Source: Diadema setosum (lineage: Eukaryota; Echinodermata; Echinoidea; Diadematoida; Diadematidae). From it: 64,000 nt of DNA. A program made the position numbers and the translations under genes. The first letter of the stretch is position 1, and each line of letters begins with the position of its first letter. The stretch is taken from positions 18,440,638 to 18,504,637 of the forward strand of contig NC_092697.1 of assembly GCF_964275005.1 (NCBI RefSeq), written 5' to 3'. The notes below the pieces were generated by a model. It did not search any database. It was not told where the DNA came from and saw only the letters and a list, made by a program, of their open reading frames with translations. Shown here piece by piece: positions 13,201 to 25,122 of the stretch.

Positions 13201-14323
13201 TAACCATCGTATTTATCCCCCCCCCCCCCTTCATTTCAATGCAACACATTTGAGCATGATTTTAGGATTTGGTCTGTCATTCAAGACAACACATCTATGA
13301 AATGATATTTTGTAATCGGTTTCTCTCCAGGAAAGTATGATCTACCAATTCTCCGTATTGTTGAGGATGGGAATTTGGATGTACAGATAGCAAGAAGCCC
13401 AGATAACTGTAAAATTATTTCAATGCCCACTAATAACTTTCTTTCGTCAGTTGCCGGAGATGCAGTCCACAAGTATACGCCTTCTTCGGCGGGTATAGAC
13501 TACTTGCGATTTAGGAGAGTAGGTTCAAAATTTTAGGTTTCCGATGTTTCCTATCCAGCTAATATTACTCTTCTTGCAGTGCCTTGCATAAAAGGACAAA
13601 GTCATGTACTGTATTACGATTTTGTGTACCAAACTCGTTTGTAGAAGTAAGACTGCATGACGTTTTTAAAATACTTCACGACGATATCATTTGACTCGTA
13701 GCGCTGGGAATGTGACCTGTGGTATCAGAGTATGTCATCTTCACTCGTATGAAAGGGATGACATATTGAACAGTTAGATTCTAGTTTTATAGTTATTCTC
13801 ATACCACAGCAGGACAGTGATTATAGATATAACCATGTCCTGTCAATTCAGAACCTGTGGACATGTTAAGGTGGTGGGAAGTATGACTTAGTCGGACCAT
13901 CGGACCATCAAATGCTTGATTTGACAGACGTAGTCGCCATAATCTTGTAAGACAATTATGGCAAACATATTTTTCTTCAAAGCAGATGCTCATACAAATT
14001 CCAATCTGATTGTTGTCATAGGCATATTCTTAGGCAGTACGGAATGCCGAGAGTGTGACACATTATTATGCAAATGAAGCAAGACAAGTTGCTTGCTATG
14101 TATGACAGCAGCCATGTGAAATTTTCAGTCGTGTTTGTCATCTGTATTTAAAATTTTAATCAACTTATTTTGCTTGTTTTCTTCCAGGTACAAGAAGTAT
14201 CGGATCCGATGCCCCGTGTGCTGGTTGATTCCTCGGAAAGACAGCAAAACGTTTCCCAGGTGTGCACGATGTTCGGTCCTTCTCAAGATGTGTCTACCCA
14301 GGAGAACGCAGTCCATCTCATGA
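10087..14323 (+). CDS. ZGLP1: ZGLP1-like GATA zinc-finger protein, copy A
   Basis: Five coding exons (10087-10274, 10851-11195, 12167-12441, 13035-13125, 14188-14323) join in continuous phase to give 344 residues. The protein has a conserved N-terminal segment FSAADFQRYKDFFPNFE, a Ser-rich middle (exon 2), an Arg-rich stretch that could act as a nuclear signal (start of exon 3), then a GATA-type finger C273-X2-C276-X17-C294-X2-C297. A second C4 cluster follows at C308-X2-C311-X13-C325-X2-C328. The sequence around the first finger, TPLWRDAEDGTPLCNACGIR, followed by YKKY and CxxCW, is diagnostic of vertebrate ZGLP1 rather than GATA1-6. In mammals ZGLP1 is a nuclear regulator of germ-cell and oogenic gene expression; a similar role here is inference. 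The start was chosen because copy B begins at the same place and has the same 188-nt first exon; an in-frame ATG at 10069 is the alternative. Exon boundaries are confident. Confidence 0.88.
10851..11195 (+). CDS. ZGLP1: ZGLP1-like A, coding exon 2
   Basis: Acceptor CTTCTCACAG precedes the exon and donor TTCAG|GTAGAA ends it. Residues 63-177. The first half is Ser-rich and low in complexity. The second half (KSRKATCPKRSPRLNDPKF and onward) is almost identical to copy B at the DNA level. Confidence 0.85.
12167..12441 (+). CDS. ZGLP1: ZGLP1-like A, coding exon 3
   Basis: Residues 178-269. The exon opens with an Arg-rich run (IRRCRRLLSRRSALRWRR), a candidate nuclear localisation signal, then an acidic/serine segment (LDSESSSSGTD). 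The 14 nt before the exon (CGGTTCACCCATAG) are identical in copy B. Donor is AAAG|GTATGA. Confidence 0.85.
13035..13125 (+). CDS. ZGLP1: ZGLP1-like A, coding exon 4 (GATA finger)
   Basis: Residues 270-299 with split codons at both ends. The exon contains all four zinc-binding cysteines of the GATA finger and the WRDAEDGTPLCNACGIR core. It is 91 nt long and differs from copy B at one base. Identity continues about 18 nt into the following intron. Confidence 0.95.
14188..14323 (+). CDS. ZGLP1: ZGLP1-like A, coding exon 5 (second C4 cluster)
   Basis: Residues 300-344 and stop TGA. The exon starts after CTTCCAG and encodes RYKKYRIRCPVCW, then IPRKDSKTFPRCARC. The basic segment after finger 1 combined with the second CxxC-X13-CxxC is the family signature. 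Confidence 0.93.
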
Positions 14324-14324
14324 C

Positions 14325-14349
14325 CACGTGACTTCAGCAATATCACGTG
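14325..14349 (+). promoter_or_regulatory. Paired CACGTG E-boxes, copy A 3' end
   Basis: Two CACGTG palindromes (14325-14330 and 14344-14349) begin one base after the stop codon, 19 bp apart. The same pair with the same spacing follows the stop codon of copy B. They could bind bHLH-ZIP factors such as USF, MYC or MITF, or simply be duplicated untranslated sequence. Confidence 0.45.
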
Positions 14350-14393
14350 ACTCTACATTTTTTGTTGAATCTGACAAGGCACCCGATGCATTC

Positions 14394-14399
14394 AATAAA
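14394..14399 (+). terminator. Poly(A) signal, ZGLP1-like copy A
   Basis: AATAAA lies 71 nt past the stop codon, predicting a short 3' untranslated region of about 90 nt. Confidence 0.6.
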
Positions 14400-15833
14400 A
14401 CTTTGCAATGAGTTGAACTGTGATATTGATGTACGACACTGGAAGACATGAGCAATATAAGCCATTAATCAGACTGACCTGTTAAAACCGAGTGAAAAGA
14501 GAGTTATGCGGAGGTAATATTGGAGGATAAATTTCGTTAAATCTTTTGCTTAATTTATGCACGGGAATATGACACGATTTGACGTTATAAAGGATATTCT
14601 TTTTAGCATCTTTAGATTTATGTACATAATGATTTTTCATTTAAAGAGTCATTTTCTACACTTGTTTTGTGAGAAGTATTCCATATCCCTTAAGAACGAT
14701 AGTGTTCGCACCCCCGCTCATTTTGATAGAAACGAAAATGTCTTGGATTTAGAGATTTCGGAGGAGCAGCAGTGTAAGTTTAGTAGAAGTAGTAGTGTAA
14801 TGTCGGATGTAAACTGAAAAAAAAGTTAATGTTATCTTGAGAACTGTTTTGTCAGTGCGATATACTGTTGGTCAGAATCTTTGTAACGAAATATATATTT
14901 CTTCAGAAATACAGGGATCCTTCAACGAAAATAGAGAGTAATGCAGTATTCATTTTCGTCGTACCCCCCCCCCCCACCATCTCTCATCCTCTCTTTTGAT
15001 ATCCCCTTCTTTATTGTTTCTCTCTCACCACCCCCTCCCACGCTCTCACTCTCATCAGTTGATAATGGCAAAGACATATTGACATGGGTGACGATGCCAC
15101 GATGTGTAGTGTGTGCTGGGTCTTTTGGTTCTGACAGGGACAGCAGTATTGTAGAATTGAGTGAGGCGGCGTGGTTGCCATGGAGACAGTGAGGGATGAT
15201 GATGATGGTGGTGGTTATGGTATTGATAGAATGATGACAAATATGGCACTTATCACGAACGCTTCAAAGAGGATGATATCTATTTTTTATTTGGCATGTG
15301 GAAGGAACTCCCACTCTTGGGGGGAAAATGCACATTTTCTTACAAGAAGACACACTACGGACTTTTACACCGTTCAGCAAGCGCGTTGTTTACGCATTTC
15401 ATTGCAATATATGAGATGAAGTCAACAAAATCACATCAATACAATTTCAACATCTGTCATGTTTGACATGCCTCGTTATATGTCGGTTGAATATTTTTCA
15501 CGGCGACCAATACGAGGTATATGTTTCAAAAGTTTTATTTCCAAAATTGTTTCAACGGTAAATCAAATATCTACCTACCTGCTGAAAACAAAAAGAAAAA
15601 CAGAAAAACGACACACATTGTACCTACCTTTTGAGATTCTGATGAAAGATTATGTTGGTATAGAATGATAACATCGTATGCAACAAGGCAAAAACAATAC
15701 AATCATTCTCTTGTCGAGCTGTTTTAGACGAAAATCGCCATATTAAAGACAACGAATATGAAAATTCAGTCATTATGTTTCCTGGGAAATTTCATATTAA
15801 AGTGGATTCCATAGTCTTGTGCCACAGTCGTAA

Positions 15834-15834
<1 letters not shown>

Positions 15835-15891
<57 letters not shown>
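15835..15891. repeat. CA dinucleotide microsatellite
   Basis: Uninterrupted (CA)n of about 28 units. Confidence 0.95.
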
Positions 15892-17078
15892 GCACTGGTC
15901 AGGGTCCATCTACCTTCTGTAGGGCCAATGTCATAATATTGTTTTTTTAAACCGACGCAAAGACACACTTTTTACGTTTTTCAAGTTAATCATCAAAGAA
16001 AAAAGAAAAAAGTTGTTTTTTCGCATAACATAATTTACATACATGACAGTCATAATATTCATGATTTGTCATTGTCTTTTAGCAAGCGGAGAGCATCTTT
16101 TGGTTTGTGAGTTGAAGTGAGGAGAACAATTTTTCGAATCATTGTCAAATTTTTCGAACTAAGCACTAAATTACCTAAATCTAAATGGGCAGAATGAATC
16201 CAAAATATACACGTGGGTAGAGTGAATGCACCAATATTTGAATGGAACACATCAGTGAATGTCGAGAAAAATCAGACAATCCTTTCAAAAATTTACGTGA
16301 GTTTTTAAAACTTCTGTGCCTTCATCGCTGCTTGTGAACACTACATCATTTTGTGACGTCACGCAGGGAAAACTATACTTACAAATTAAAAAGGGAAGTC
16401 GACATGTTTTCATTTTTTAGCATAACAAAAAAAAATGTACTTAACCTATATACCTCTTACGGAGAATAGGGGGATCCTTAACATAATATTATATCAGTAT
16501 CGAGAAGAGGGAATGTGTACCTTTCACGAAAAAACAAAACAAAACAAAAAAAAACGTGAAATTTTGTGGAGTTATCTTTACATTTACATTTCGTCACGAA
16601 ATGTCTTGTTATCATATGGCGGCACCGAAACTAAAGATTCATAACGTTTGAACAGGTCTTCCGATTTTCCTCACACTTCACTGGTGTGTTTTGCTAATAT
16701 TGCCGCAATTACAAAGAGACCATACTATATTTGGGTGTTTCACTTCCCTATAACGATGAAGGTTATAATCCCTTCGAAGTTTGTTGGTGTTGGTAATCTA
16801 ACCTATATGTCTGTCTTTGCTACTGACATCGGGAACATATAGCTTTGGGTTGCAATGTCTCGTGAAATTGATAAAATCTGAAGACAGACAAGGCTAATGT
16901 TTTTAAGGGGGACCGACGCAGGTCAATGACCGAACCATATGAATTGGCACGCTTTCTCCTTTTTAACACTTCTTTACATTCGAATGACGTGACAAGACAT
17001 GCTTGATTGCGAACAATACCCTCTTATGTCACACCCATAATGAACGAGAAGTCTTTCATTGTCCACTACCTTCACGAT

Positions 17079-17215
17079 CTTGGACAGCACTGGATAGGAA
17101 GGGTCAATGTCTGATGACCATTATTGGCGATTATTCACAGAGTATTATTTTCTCATTTTCACAGCGAAGGTGCAAATCAACAACATCGTCGTATCTTTGT
17201 TCCTTCAATTTGGCG
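17079..17215 (+). other. Upstream duplicated block B
   Basis: Counterpart of the block at 8613-8765, with CTTGGACAG, AGGAAGGGTCAA, TGACCATTA and CAACATCGTCGTA in the same order. It sits about 1.74 kb upstream of the start codon of copy B. Confidence 0.55.
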
Positions 17216-18826
17216 CCAATTCATCATCAGGAAAGTATAAGCCAGGCTTAACACCGAGAGATTATAAACCTGTTCTTGATTGTCCCACACACAGTGAATC
17301 AAGTGAAATCTCTCATTAGTGTTTGAAATATCCACCTGTGAGCTTCTCTCTTTGCTCGCCTCTGCGATCAATTAAAACGGACTATTCACTTCTTGACTGA
17401 CGTTCATAAGTTGGTTTATATAGCCGAGTTTAGGGAAATGTTTCGTCGCATACAACATGGTGTGACAATAGTCTGTAATAATCCCTCAATTCAACACACC
17501 TTAGCATTTCTTGTATAGAGATCATATTTTTAGAATGAAAAGAGATCACGAACATGTCACATACTGGCGATCGTGCTTGGAAGCGAAAAGAAGTTTGAAT
17601 GACGGTAGAATACACCCATACAAAAGGAATCTAAGATTCGATAACTAGACGCATTGCACTACGATGGGTAAAAAAGAAAAAAAGTGTCATAGAGAGAAAA
17701 AAATAATACAGCGCACTGTCAGAAAGCTCTATACCCCAAACTTACAGGTTTATCACTATATTACACACAATACTGTTCATTTTTTATAAAAGTGTGTTGC
17801 ATATATTATAAGTAGTTCTATTTGATTGCAGAACAGCATGGCAATAGAATACCATTCTCTCACTGAACAAGATAGGAATGGCAGTATAAAAAAAGATGAA
17901 AAAAATAAACGCAGAACAAATTGCTCCCAAGAATTGCGACTGTCAATAAACCACCTTTTAATTGTCACTGCATTTGGGAAACAAAATACTACCGTACTGA
18001 TGTCCATATTTTAAGGGGGTACCGGGTAGATACTAACATTAGGGTACCAAGTCGACGTGTTAACCTCAAGATAAATGTGTCGTCTAAGGGAATTGAGATC
18101 GTTGACCGAAGAGATACAAACTAAATCCGACGAGTACAAGGCACTCTTTAACCTTTTTGTCATAAACGTATCCATTTTGCACGGAAGGCATAAATCCATT
18201 ATTCAATATTTGGTACAGAAATTATTCAAGTCACAACTTTGGCAGATATCGATTACCTGTCAAAGAGTTCAACGAACCCAACGTACTCTGGCGGTCATCC
18301 TTGTAACGTCACACCTGCTGTTATGTCTTATGAAATCTCTACAGCCCGAGGAATGAGAGCAATGTCATGTTGTGAATAGAGATGACAGGCGTGTGAAATG
18401 GCCGTCGAATGCGAAGAATAAACCATCAGTTTCCAAAAGTTATAGTTTTTTAACCTTCAACGTGTCTACAAGTTGTAAATTGAAAACATCATATACTTGT
18501 GTACAGCCGATTTCATCTGTTGCAGTGGTTCTCTTTGGCCATTGACCTCAGGGTCCATGCTTGGACAGATCTGCAGATACGCATGACTGGTTTTGGGAGG
18601 CAAGACACAAAATTCTGTATTCCCTCCACCAAAATACACCTCTCATTCTGTCTTCAGACCTCTTTCCAGGACAGACCGAAAGGCCAGAACATCGCATTTC
18701 ATTAGGACCAGCCTCAGTCGGGCCTCCATCACCACCCTATAGCACTGTTAATACACGTGTCATCCCACCTTACCACTGGTCTGCGATTCTCCATTCTGTG
18801 CAAAGGTACACTACCAACCCGCCAGA

Positions 18827-19014
18827 ATGGCCGGTGAGTTCCAGTCGAGGTTTTCGGCGGTGGAATTTCAGCGCTACAAGGATTTCTTTCCAAATTTTGA
18901 AGCAGGCAATGCGACGGACGACGAAAGGCGCAGTGACGGTGTCGAGTTTAAACAGACCAGGAATTCGCATAGCAAGAAGTCAAAACGCTGTCATGAGTTT
19001 GAGGACCAAGAAGG
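18827..19014 (+). CDS. ZGLP1: ZGLP1-like B, coding exon 1
   Basis: 188 nt, exactly the length of exon 1 in copy A. Residues 1-62 plus two bases. The FQRYKDFFPNFE segment is identical; the remainder is diverged and rich in charged residues. Donor is GAAGG|GTGAGC. Confidence 0.82.
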
Positions 19015-22000
19015 GTGAGCTTTCTTTCTTTTAATGTTACGCTGCTGTTCGTTATCGATTTGACGAATCTGTACGAATTTAGGAAAGTACTCCCTTTGTG
19101 AGCCTACCACCACTCTAAGGGTAAATCCCTAAATCCACCTCGACCATTGACCATAGATTTATCATTATTATCAAAGGATTCAGAGGCAGGGGCCTACTTT
19201 CACTTTCTCAAAAAAACTTTTATCCCAACCCTACCCATGTACCCACCAACCGCAGTCCTATAAACCCTCAAATTCGGGATGATTTTAAATCGACGCACGG
19301 TTGATCAACTGACCTATAAATCTTTGTGCAAGCATATCCATGTCATCTTTCGATATTTTATTCCATTTATGCAGTTTTGAATGCGGAAAACTTTTGTTTT
19401 GAAAGAGATGTCAGCATTCTTTTATGATCACGATTGCAAATCTGGTTAATTAGTGCTGTGCCTTGTTGGTTTCTTTTGACATGTTGAATTTGTGGTAACA
19501 TGAACCCTGTCATTTCAAACTCTTTGAAAGGGTTTTCCACGCATTTGCTATCAATTTGAATTACGACTGCAATGACAGCAAGAAACTCGAATTGTAGATC
19601 TGGGTGGCTCTAGTCCCAAGTGATTACGTAAAAGAAAAAATAAAAGCTGCGGAGCCAGGCCTATGTGGCCCGTAGAAACAATCAAAGTGGTTAATCAATG
19701 AAGACCTAATTATTGACCTAATTCCACTTTCCATGTATTGGTTAGCAATTTGCTCGAACATTTCCACAACAAAAGACCTGAAGACCGTCATCTAACGTAC
19801 TCGATTCCTTTTCAGAGTGCATTAACCCTTTAGCGCAAATCTAGATCAGGACGTCACAGAATAAACCAGTAGTCTTAAAACGTGCTAAATCTGTCCCATC
19901 TAAAATGAGATAATCCCTTTGGATTGGATCATTGGAACACTGTGTGGTTCCTTTTCTTACTAATTCCTACGTGGAGTGGGTCTGCGATTTACTCTTATGT
20001 GAAAAGAAATGGCATCAGCTTGTCCTGTGTCGCTAATGGCAGCTATTCACAGACTCCACCCGGGCAATGTACTTGCAGAAAAGTGGTTTTGTTTCCTAAA
20101 TGAAAGATGACAACTGCGGTTAAAGTGGAATCCTGTTCTACACCCTAAATCTTGTAACGAACTCGGAAAGTCTTCATGATGCATAATTAATTCAAATATC
20201 TGTTAATCGATGAACTGGATTCTAAGTTGATTTCCCTGCATGATGAGATTATGTGTAACCGTTTTATTTTCATGACAAGTGATAATTGGTTCATTCTCTA
20301 AATGGGTCAAACGCATTATTCACCTCGCTAATCTTGTTGATAGCGGTATGTGATTTCCTAAATCATGTGGATCTCTTGGGTACGTTGTACCCTTTAAGAT
20401 AAAGCTATTTACAGACATTACTTTTTATTATAATCATACCATTTATTGTTATTGTTCATTTTCCATCTGTGAAGTGGATTAAGTGGTTTTTATGTTATTT
20501 GCCAGTGGCACTGTTTAAACGAAATTTCTAGGAAGACTCGGTTTTGTTTTTCCAAAAAGCAGTCAATTATATAACTGTAGCAAGGGTTAGAACAACGTAG
20601 CCGAGGGCAAAAGAAGACCAGTGGATTTCCCCCATTCATTATCAGTTTGTCTTGAATTGTCCTACAAATAATTCTTATTATGAATTTATTTTTCAAATTT
20701 GTTTAAACTCATATTAACTGCATCATTTATCAGGTATATATACCCAAACATTAAATTAACAAAATTGTATTTCATCGCATGCACAGCTCAACACAGCACA
20801 GCACAGCACTCACCTCAGCACAGTATTATACTAAAGAATGCCTATTGATAACAAATAAACGATAACTATTTTGAATTTTCCCTTTATTTTTGACTTCATA
20901 ATTACTACGATATTCTGGATTTGACTATTGATTCTATTTTGTAGACACGTCCGTCATACAGATATATAAATCGATTTTAAGTCTCGAATTTTACCCCGAG
21001 GCCTCGATCCATGTCAAGCTGCTGCTTATGATCGCGGTCTCCTGCTTTTCTGTTATTATGATAACCAAAAATGTTTGATTTTAAAAATCAATTTATTCAA
21101 ATCCCACTCTGTTATATTTTTTATCTGAAATTCGTTTGTTGGAACGACATGATACACTCTGAATGAATAATCAATTATTATTTACATAATCTATAACTGT
21201 TGATTCAACGATTCGCCTCTGAACATTTTTTGTGAATGATATGCTACACGTCTTATACATCGAATACTGTCATGTTCATAGTGTGTGTATATATATGTGT
21301 ACTTTGAATTACTTTGTAAGACAGTATGCTTGCTTATGTGCCGTGTAATGTTAATTTCTAAATATGTGTATTCTTTTGTTATGTGTGATTTGGGAAAAGG
21401 CAGAAATTAAATCAAATCAAAATCATATTAAATCTAAGACCCTCATCAAGTTAGTTTTAGTCAATGACCACAAAGAAGCAAGAACCATCTGCAGAAACCT
21501 ATATCAAAATTCATCGGTAAACTGACAATGAATAAATAGGTCGTAGTCTTTACAGTTTAACTATATCACTGGTTGTCTTTTATGTTTTGTGGATCCGGGA
21601 AGAACATGAAGACCATTCTTACAAATTTCTTGGAGGTAGTAATACTGGTAGACAAATTAGACAATATTGACGACTGTCCGTGGTTACCCGCAGACTATAC
21701 CCAGGCTATGGCTGTCATCACCGGAATTCGATAGCCGGTTACCTTGCAACGACTTGCCAGAAGGTGTCGACATTCTCTTCGTTGACGTTTCTCTCGTCAT
21801 CGTTTTCACTGCGTCCGTCTTCATCCCTTGAAACACTCTATTCCTGCTCATCGAGTCCATCGGATTCGCAGTCATCGTGTTCCTCGTCGCCATCGACCAG
21901 GAAATCGAAGAGTCGGAAGGCAACTTGTCCGAAGAGAAGTCCGCGACTGAACGATCCCAAATTTACTGGAGTCACGTTTTCGGTCGAGACCTCCATCGCT

Positions 22001-25000
22001 GGAAACGAACCAATCCTTTCTACCAAGCTGAACATCAGACCCTCCTTCAGGTAGGACGCCCCGTGGTATGACGTGCTGGTAGAGTTTTCTTTGGTTTTCT
22101 TTTTTAAGCTTGTTGATTTGGGGATGAAGGTGTTGCATCAACATGTTTAACTTGATAACTTATGCAGTTATGCAGTTTTTGTTTTAGGTCTTCCTGGAGA
22201 CGGTAGAGATTGTCAAGTATTGCCCTGTTCTGTCATAAAACTGTGAGAGTCGGTCTTCAAAGTTAGCTTCAAGTCCTGTCTTCACAAGTACATGTACATG
22301 AACTTTTTGTCTAGCAACCTCTGTTTTGATGACTTCTTATCAATATTGAGCGTAAGTCCTGTTTCATAAAGACACTTACATTTGATTTCAATTTGCGATT
22401 GACTGCAACTTATACTCAATCCTTATGAAACAGTCGTGTTTCATCCTTACAAAATTCTTTGCTCACAAAGTAACGTATACCCCGGTTCACCCATAGGATC
22501 CGTCGTTGCAGACGATTGCTCTCTAGACGATCCGCCCTGCGATGGCGTAGACTGGCACGTGATGATCACGTCTCGATGTCAGGAAGATTAGACTCCGAAT
22601 CCAGCAGTTCTGGGACGGACCACGATAGGGAGATCAAGACCGACATGCCGTTCTACCTCTCGACTAGGACTAGGCCCAGAGCGAGGATGACTCGGACTTC
22701 AGCGCTGCAATCATCGATTACCAAGTCAACGTCGTATCCATTAGGAAAAGTTTCCTCAAGCTCGAGGGGATATGGTAAGGCAACGCTCATAGGTGGAAAA
22801 CGGAGATAATTGTGTGTGTGTGTGTGTGTGTGTATGTGTGTATAGGTGTGTGTGTGTGTGTGAGTGTGTGTGTTCTCCGTGTGCTAGATGAAAATTTTAA
22901 ATAAATATAAAATTGCTGTGTTACAAAAACTGTGGGTTAGAATTGAAATTGTTTTCTTTTTTTTTTTTAATGAGGGAGAGAAAAGATCCCATGCCTATAT
23001 ATCCTATGTATTCCTTTCAAACCCGGGCCACTCAAAATTGATGTCGAGCCTGCAAACATTATCTTTTGGTGGCCCGATCCGACGGCTAAATTTCAAACTG
23101 AATATTATATTTATTTTTATTTAGAGCAACCAAAATTTCAAATTCAAAGATTTTAGTGGCGCAAATGGGACAACAGATGAAACTTTAGTGTCGAGCCCTG
23201 AATGAAATGTAATACAATCATCTGATGTGCATGTCACACGTGCATATAATTTTTTCTTCTCTGCCTTCCCTGTACATCCAATGCACTTTGTGCTATACTA
23301 ATAGCTGTAAGTGTAGTATAAATCGATCAATGGTTCCCATGCTGATCAAACTCCGTCGTAAGTTTTAGAGCACCCCGTGTGTTGCAGTTCAATGAACGTG
23401 ATGAATACTTTCGACATAGAGGGCTCTGTACTTTTCTTTCTCTCTGCGAGTTGACATTCCGATACAGTTTCGATGATTCGTATTTACGCGTAGGGATGGG
23501 TAGACATGTAATTATAGGACAGTTATGTATGCCATAAGGTGGTGCGTAAATAGCCTTTTTAGTAACAAGCTGAACATACTTTTGTGCCAAAGCTTTTGTA
23601 TTTTGACACAATTATTTCATTTGTCTGTTCATTATCTTACGTAGGTAAGCAGTGCGAATCGTGTAAGACGAGATGTACGCCACTGTGGAGGGATGCCGAG
23701 GACGGGACGCCGCTCTGTAACGCCTGTGGTATCAGGTACGAGGTTCGAATCTCCCATACTGCATTCACACTCAGGATATAATACTTTCAGACGCTAGTGT
23801 AGACAACTCTAGTTGCCAGTGGTGATGACAAGTTTAAACCAAAAGACTGAATCTCGCAGCAAAAACATATTACTCCATGTCGTTTGTCTCGTGCAAACTT
23901 GCCGTGCACTTGGTGATTCCAAAGAATCCTTCTGCAGTCATGGTTTATGGCTATCATATGCTAATACTGGCAATCGAAATATTTATCTCATCGCTTTTTC
24001 AAGTTTTTCGTGTTTTCCCCTTTGTACACGACGAACAAAGAAATCATTAATTCAGAAATAAAATCTAATATCATTATTCTCATACGATAAGCCAACTAAG
24101 CACCGTGCGTCGGATTCGTTGCATCGCGGTAAATTTCTTATACGTTTTTAAATTGTACATTTCATTGACCATCCTTCATGAGGCACCAAAGTAGCCTCAA
24201 TCTGTCATCTCAAAATGAAAAACAGATTAAGTTGATTCTCTCTGCAGTAAACAATTAATGCTGCTATATCTCCCTCTTCTGGCCGAAACAAGCCCCCCCC
24301 CCCCCCCAAAAAAAAAAAAAAAAATGAAAAGAATGCAGTTTGAATCGTTTGTTCCGAATTGTAGACGTCCTCAAGGGATAAACGAATGCCGTGATTACAG
24401 CATTTTTGTCACTCTTTAAAGAATCTTTTTGGTCAGTTGTTGAATAGGGGGGAGTTTTGCGCTGTTTGGATAAACTTGCAGGTTCGTCTGCATAAATCTA
24501 GAATACAGAAGTATAAAATATCATGAAACGACGCACGATTTAAATGCAAATCTTTGTTCAGTTCCTAGTTGATACAACAAGGTCAGAAAAGCTTGGTTGT
24601 TCGTAAGAATATCATCCTGTTGATAGAACTTTAATACTGTATGACGAAGCTCCCTCCAACAGGAGTGTCGTTCTATACAGAGCGGGTACGAGAATGCTAA
24701 GAAATGATCCTCATCCCGTATCATACCGATGAAACATGCTTTTTGTGTCAATGTGATGAAATTCTTCCGTCGATTTGTTTTTTGTTGCGAAATTTTGGTT
24801 TGTCTTTTATGACAGTCACTCACACACATTAACACAAACACACACATAAACAAACATATAGAAATACGTGGCTGCATGCAACTAATTATCGTATACACGG
24901 TATGTATTATAAAATGGTAAGACTCATTGTAAAGCGCATATAGGGAACAATAATTTGTTACACGCGCTATAGAATCTTTATCATAATCATTATTATTTTT

Positions 25001-25016
25001 ATTATTGTTATTGTTA

Positions 25017-25047
<31 letters not shown>

Positions 25048-25068
25048 CATTATTATAATTATCATTAC

Positions 25069-25122
<54 letters not shown>

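Larger units (their letters stand above)
14400..18826. other. Spacer between the ZGLP1-like copies
   Basis: No coding exon is recognised. The spacer holds a CA microsatellite (15835-15891), poly-C and TC-rich tracts near 14965-15050, and the duplicated upstream block B (17079-17215). An 86-codon frame at 14557-14814 has no recognisable motif and lies beyond the poly(A) signal of copy A. A 157-codon frame from 18561 overlaps the first exon of copy B in a different phase and is considered spurious. Confidence 0.55.

Noticed and set aside
14557..14814. 86-codon frame after ZGLP1-like A
   Set aside because: It lies beyond the poly(A) signal and its composition looks like AT-rich chance.
18561..19034. 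157-codon open frame overlapping ZGLP1-like B exon 1
   Set aside because: It is in a different phase from the conserved exon, has no counterpart upstream of copy A and shows no domain.
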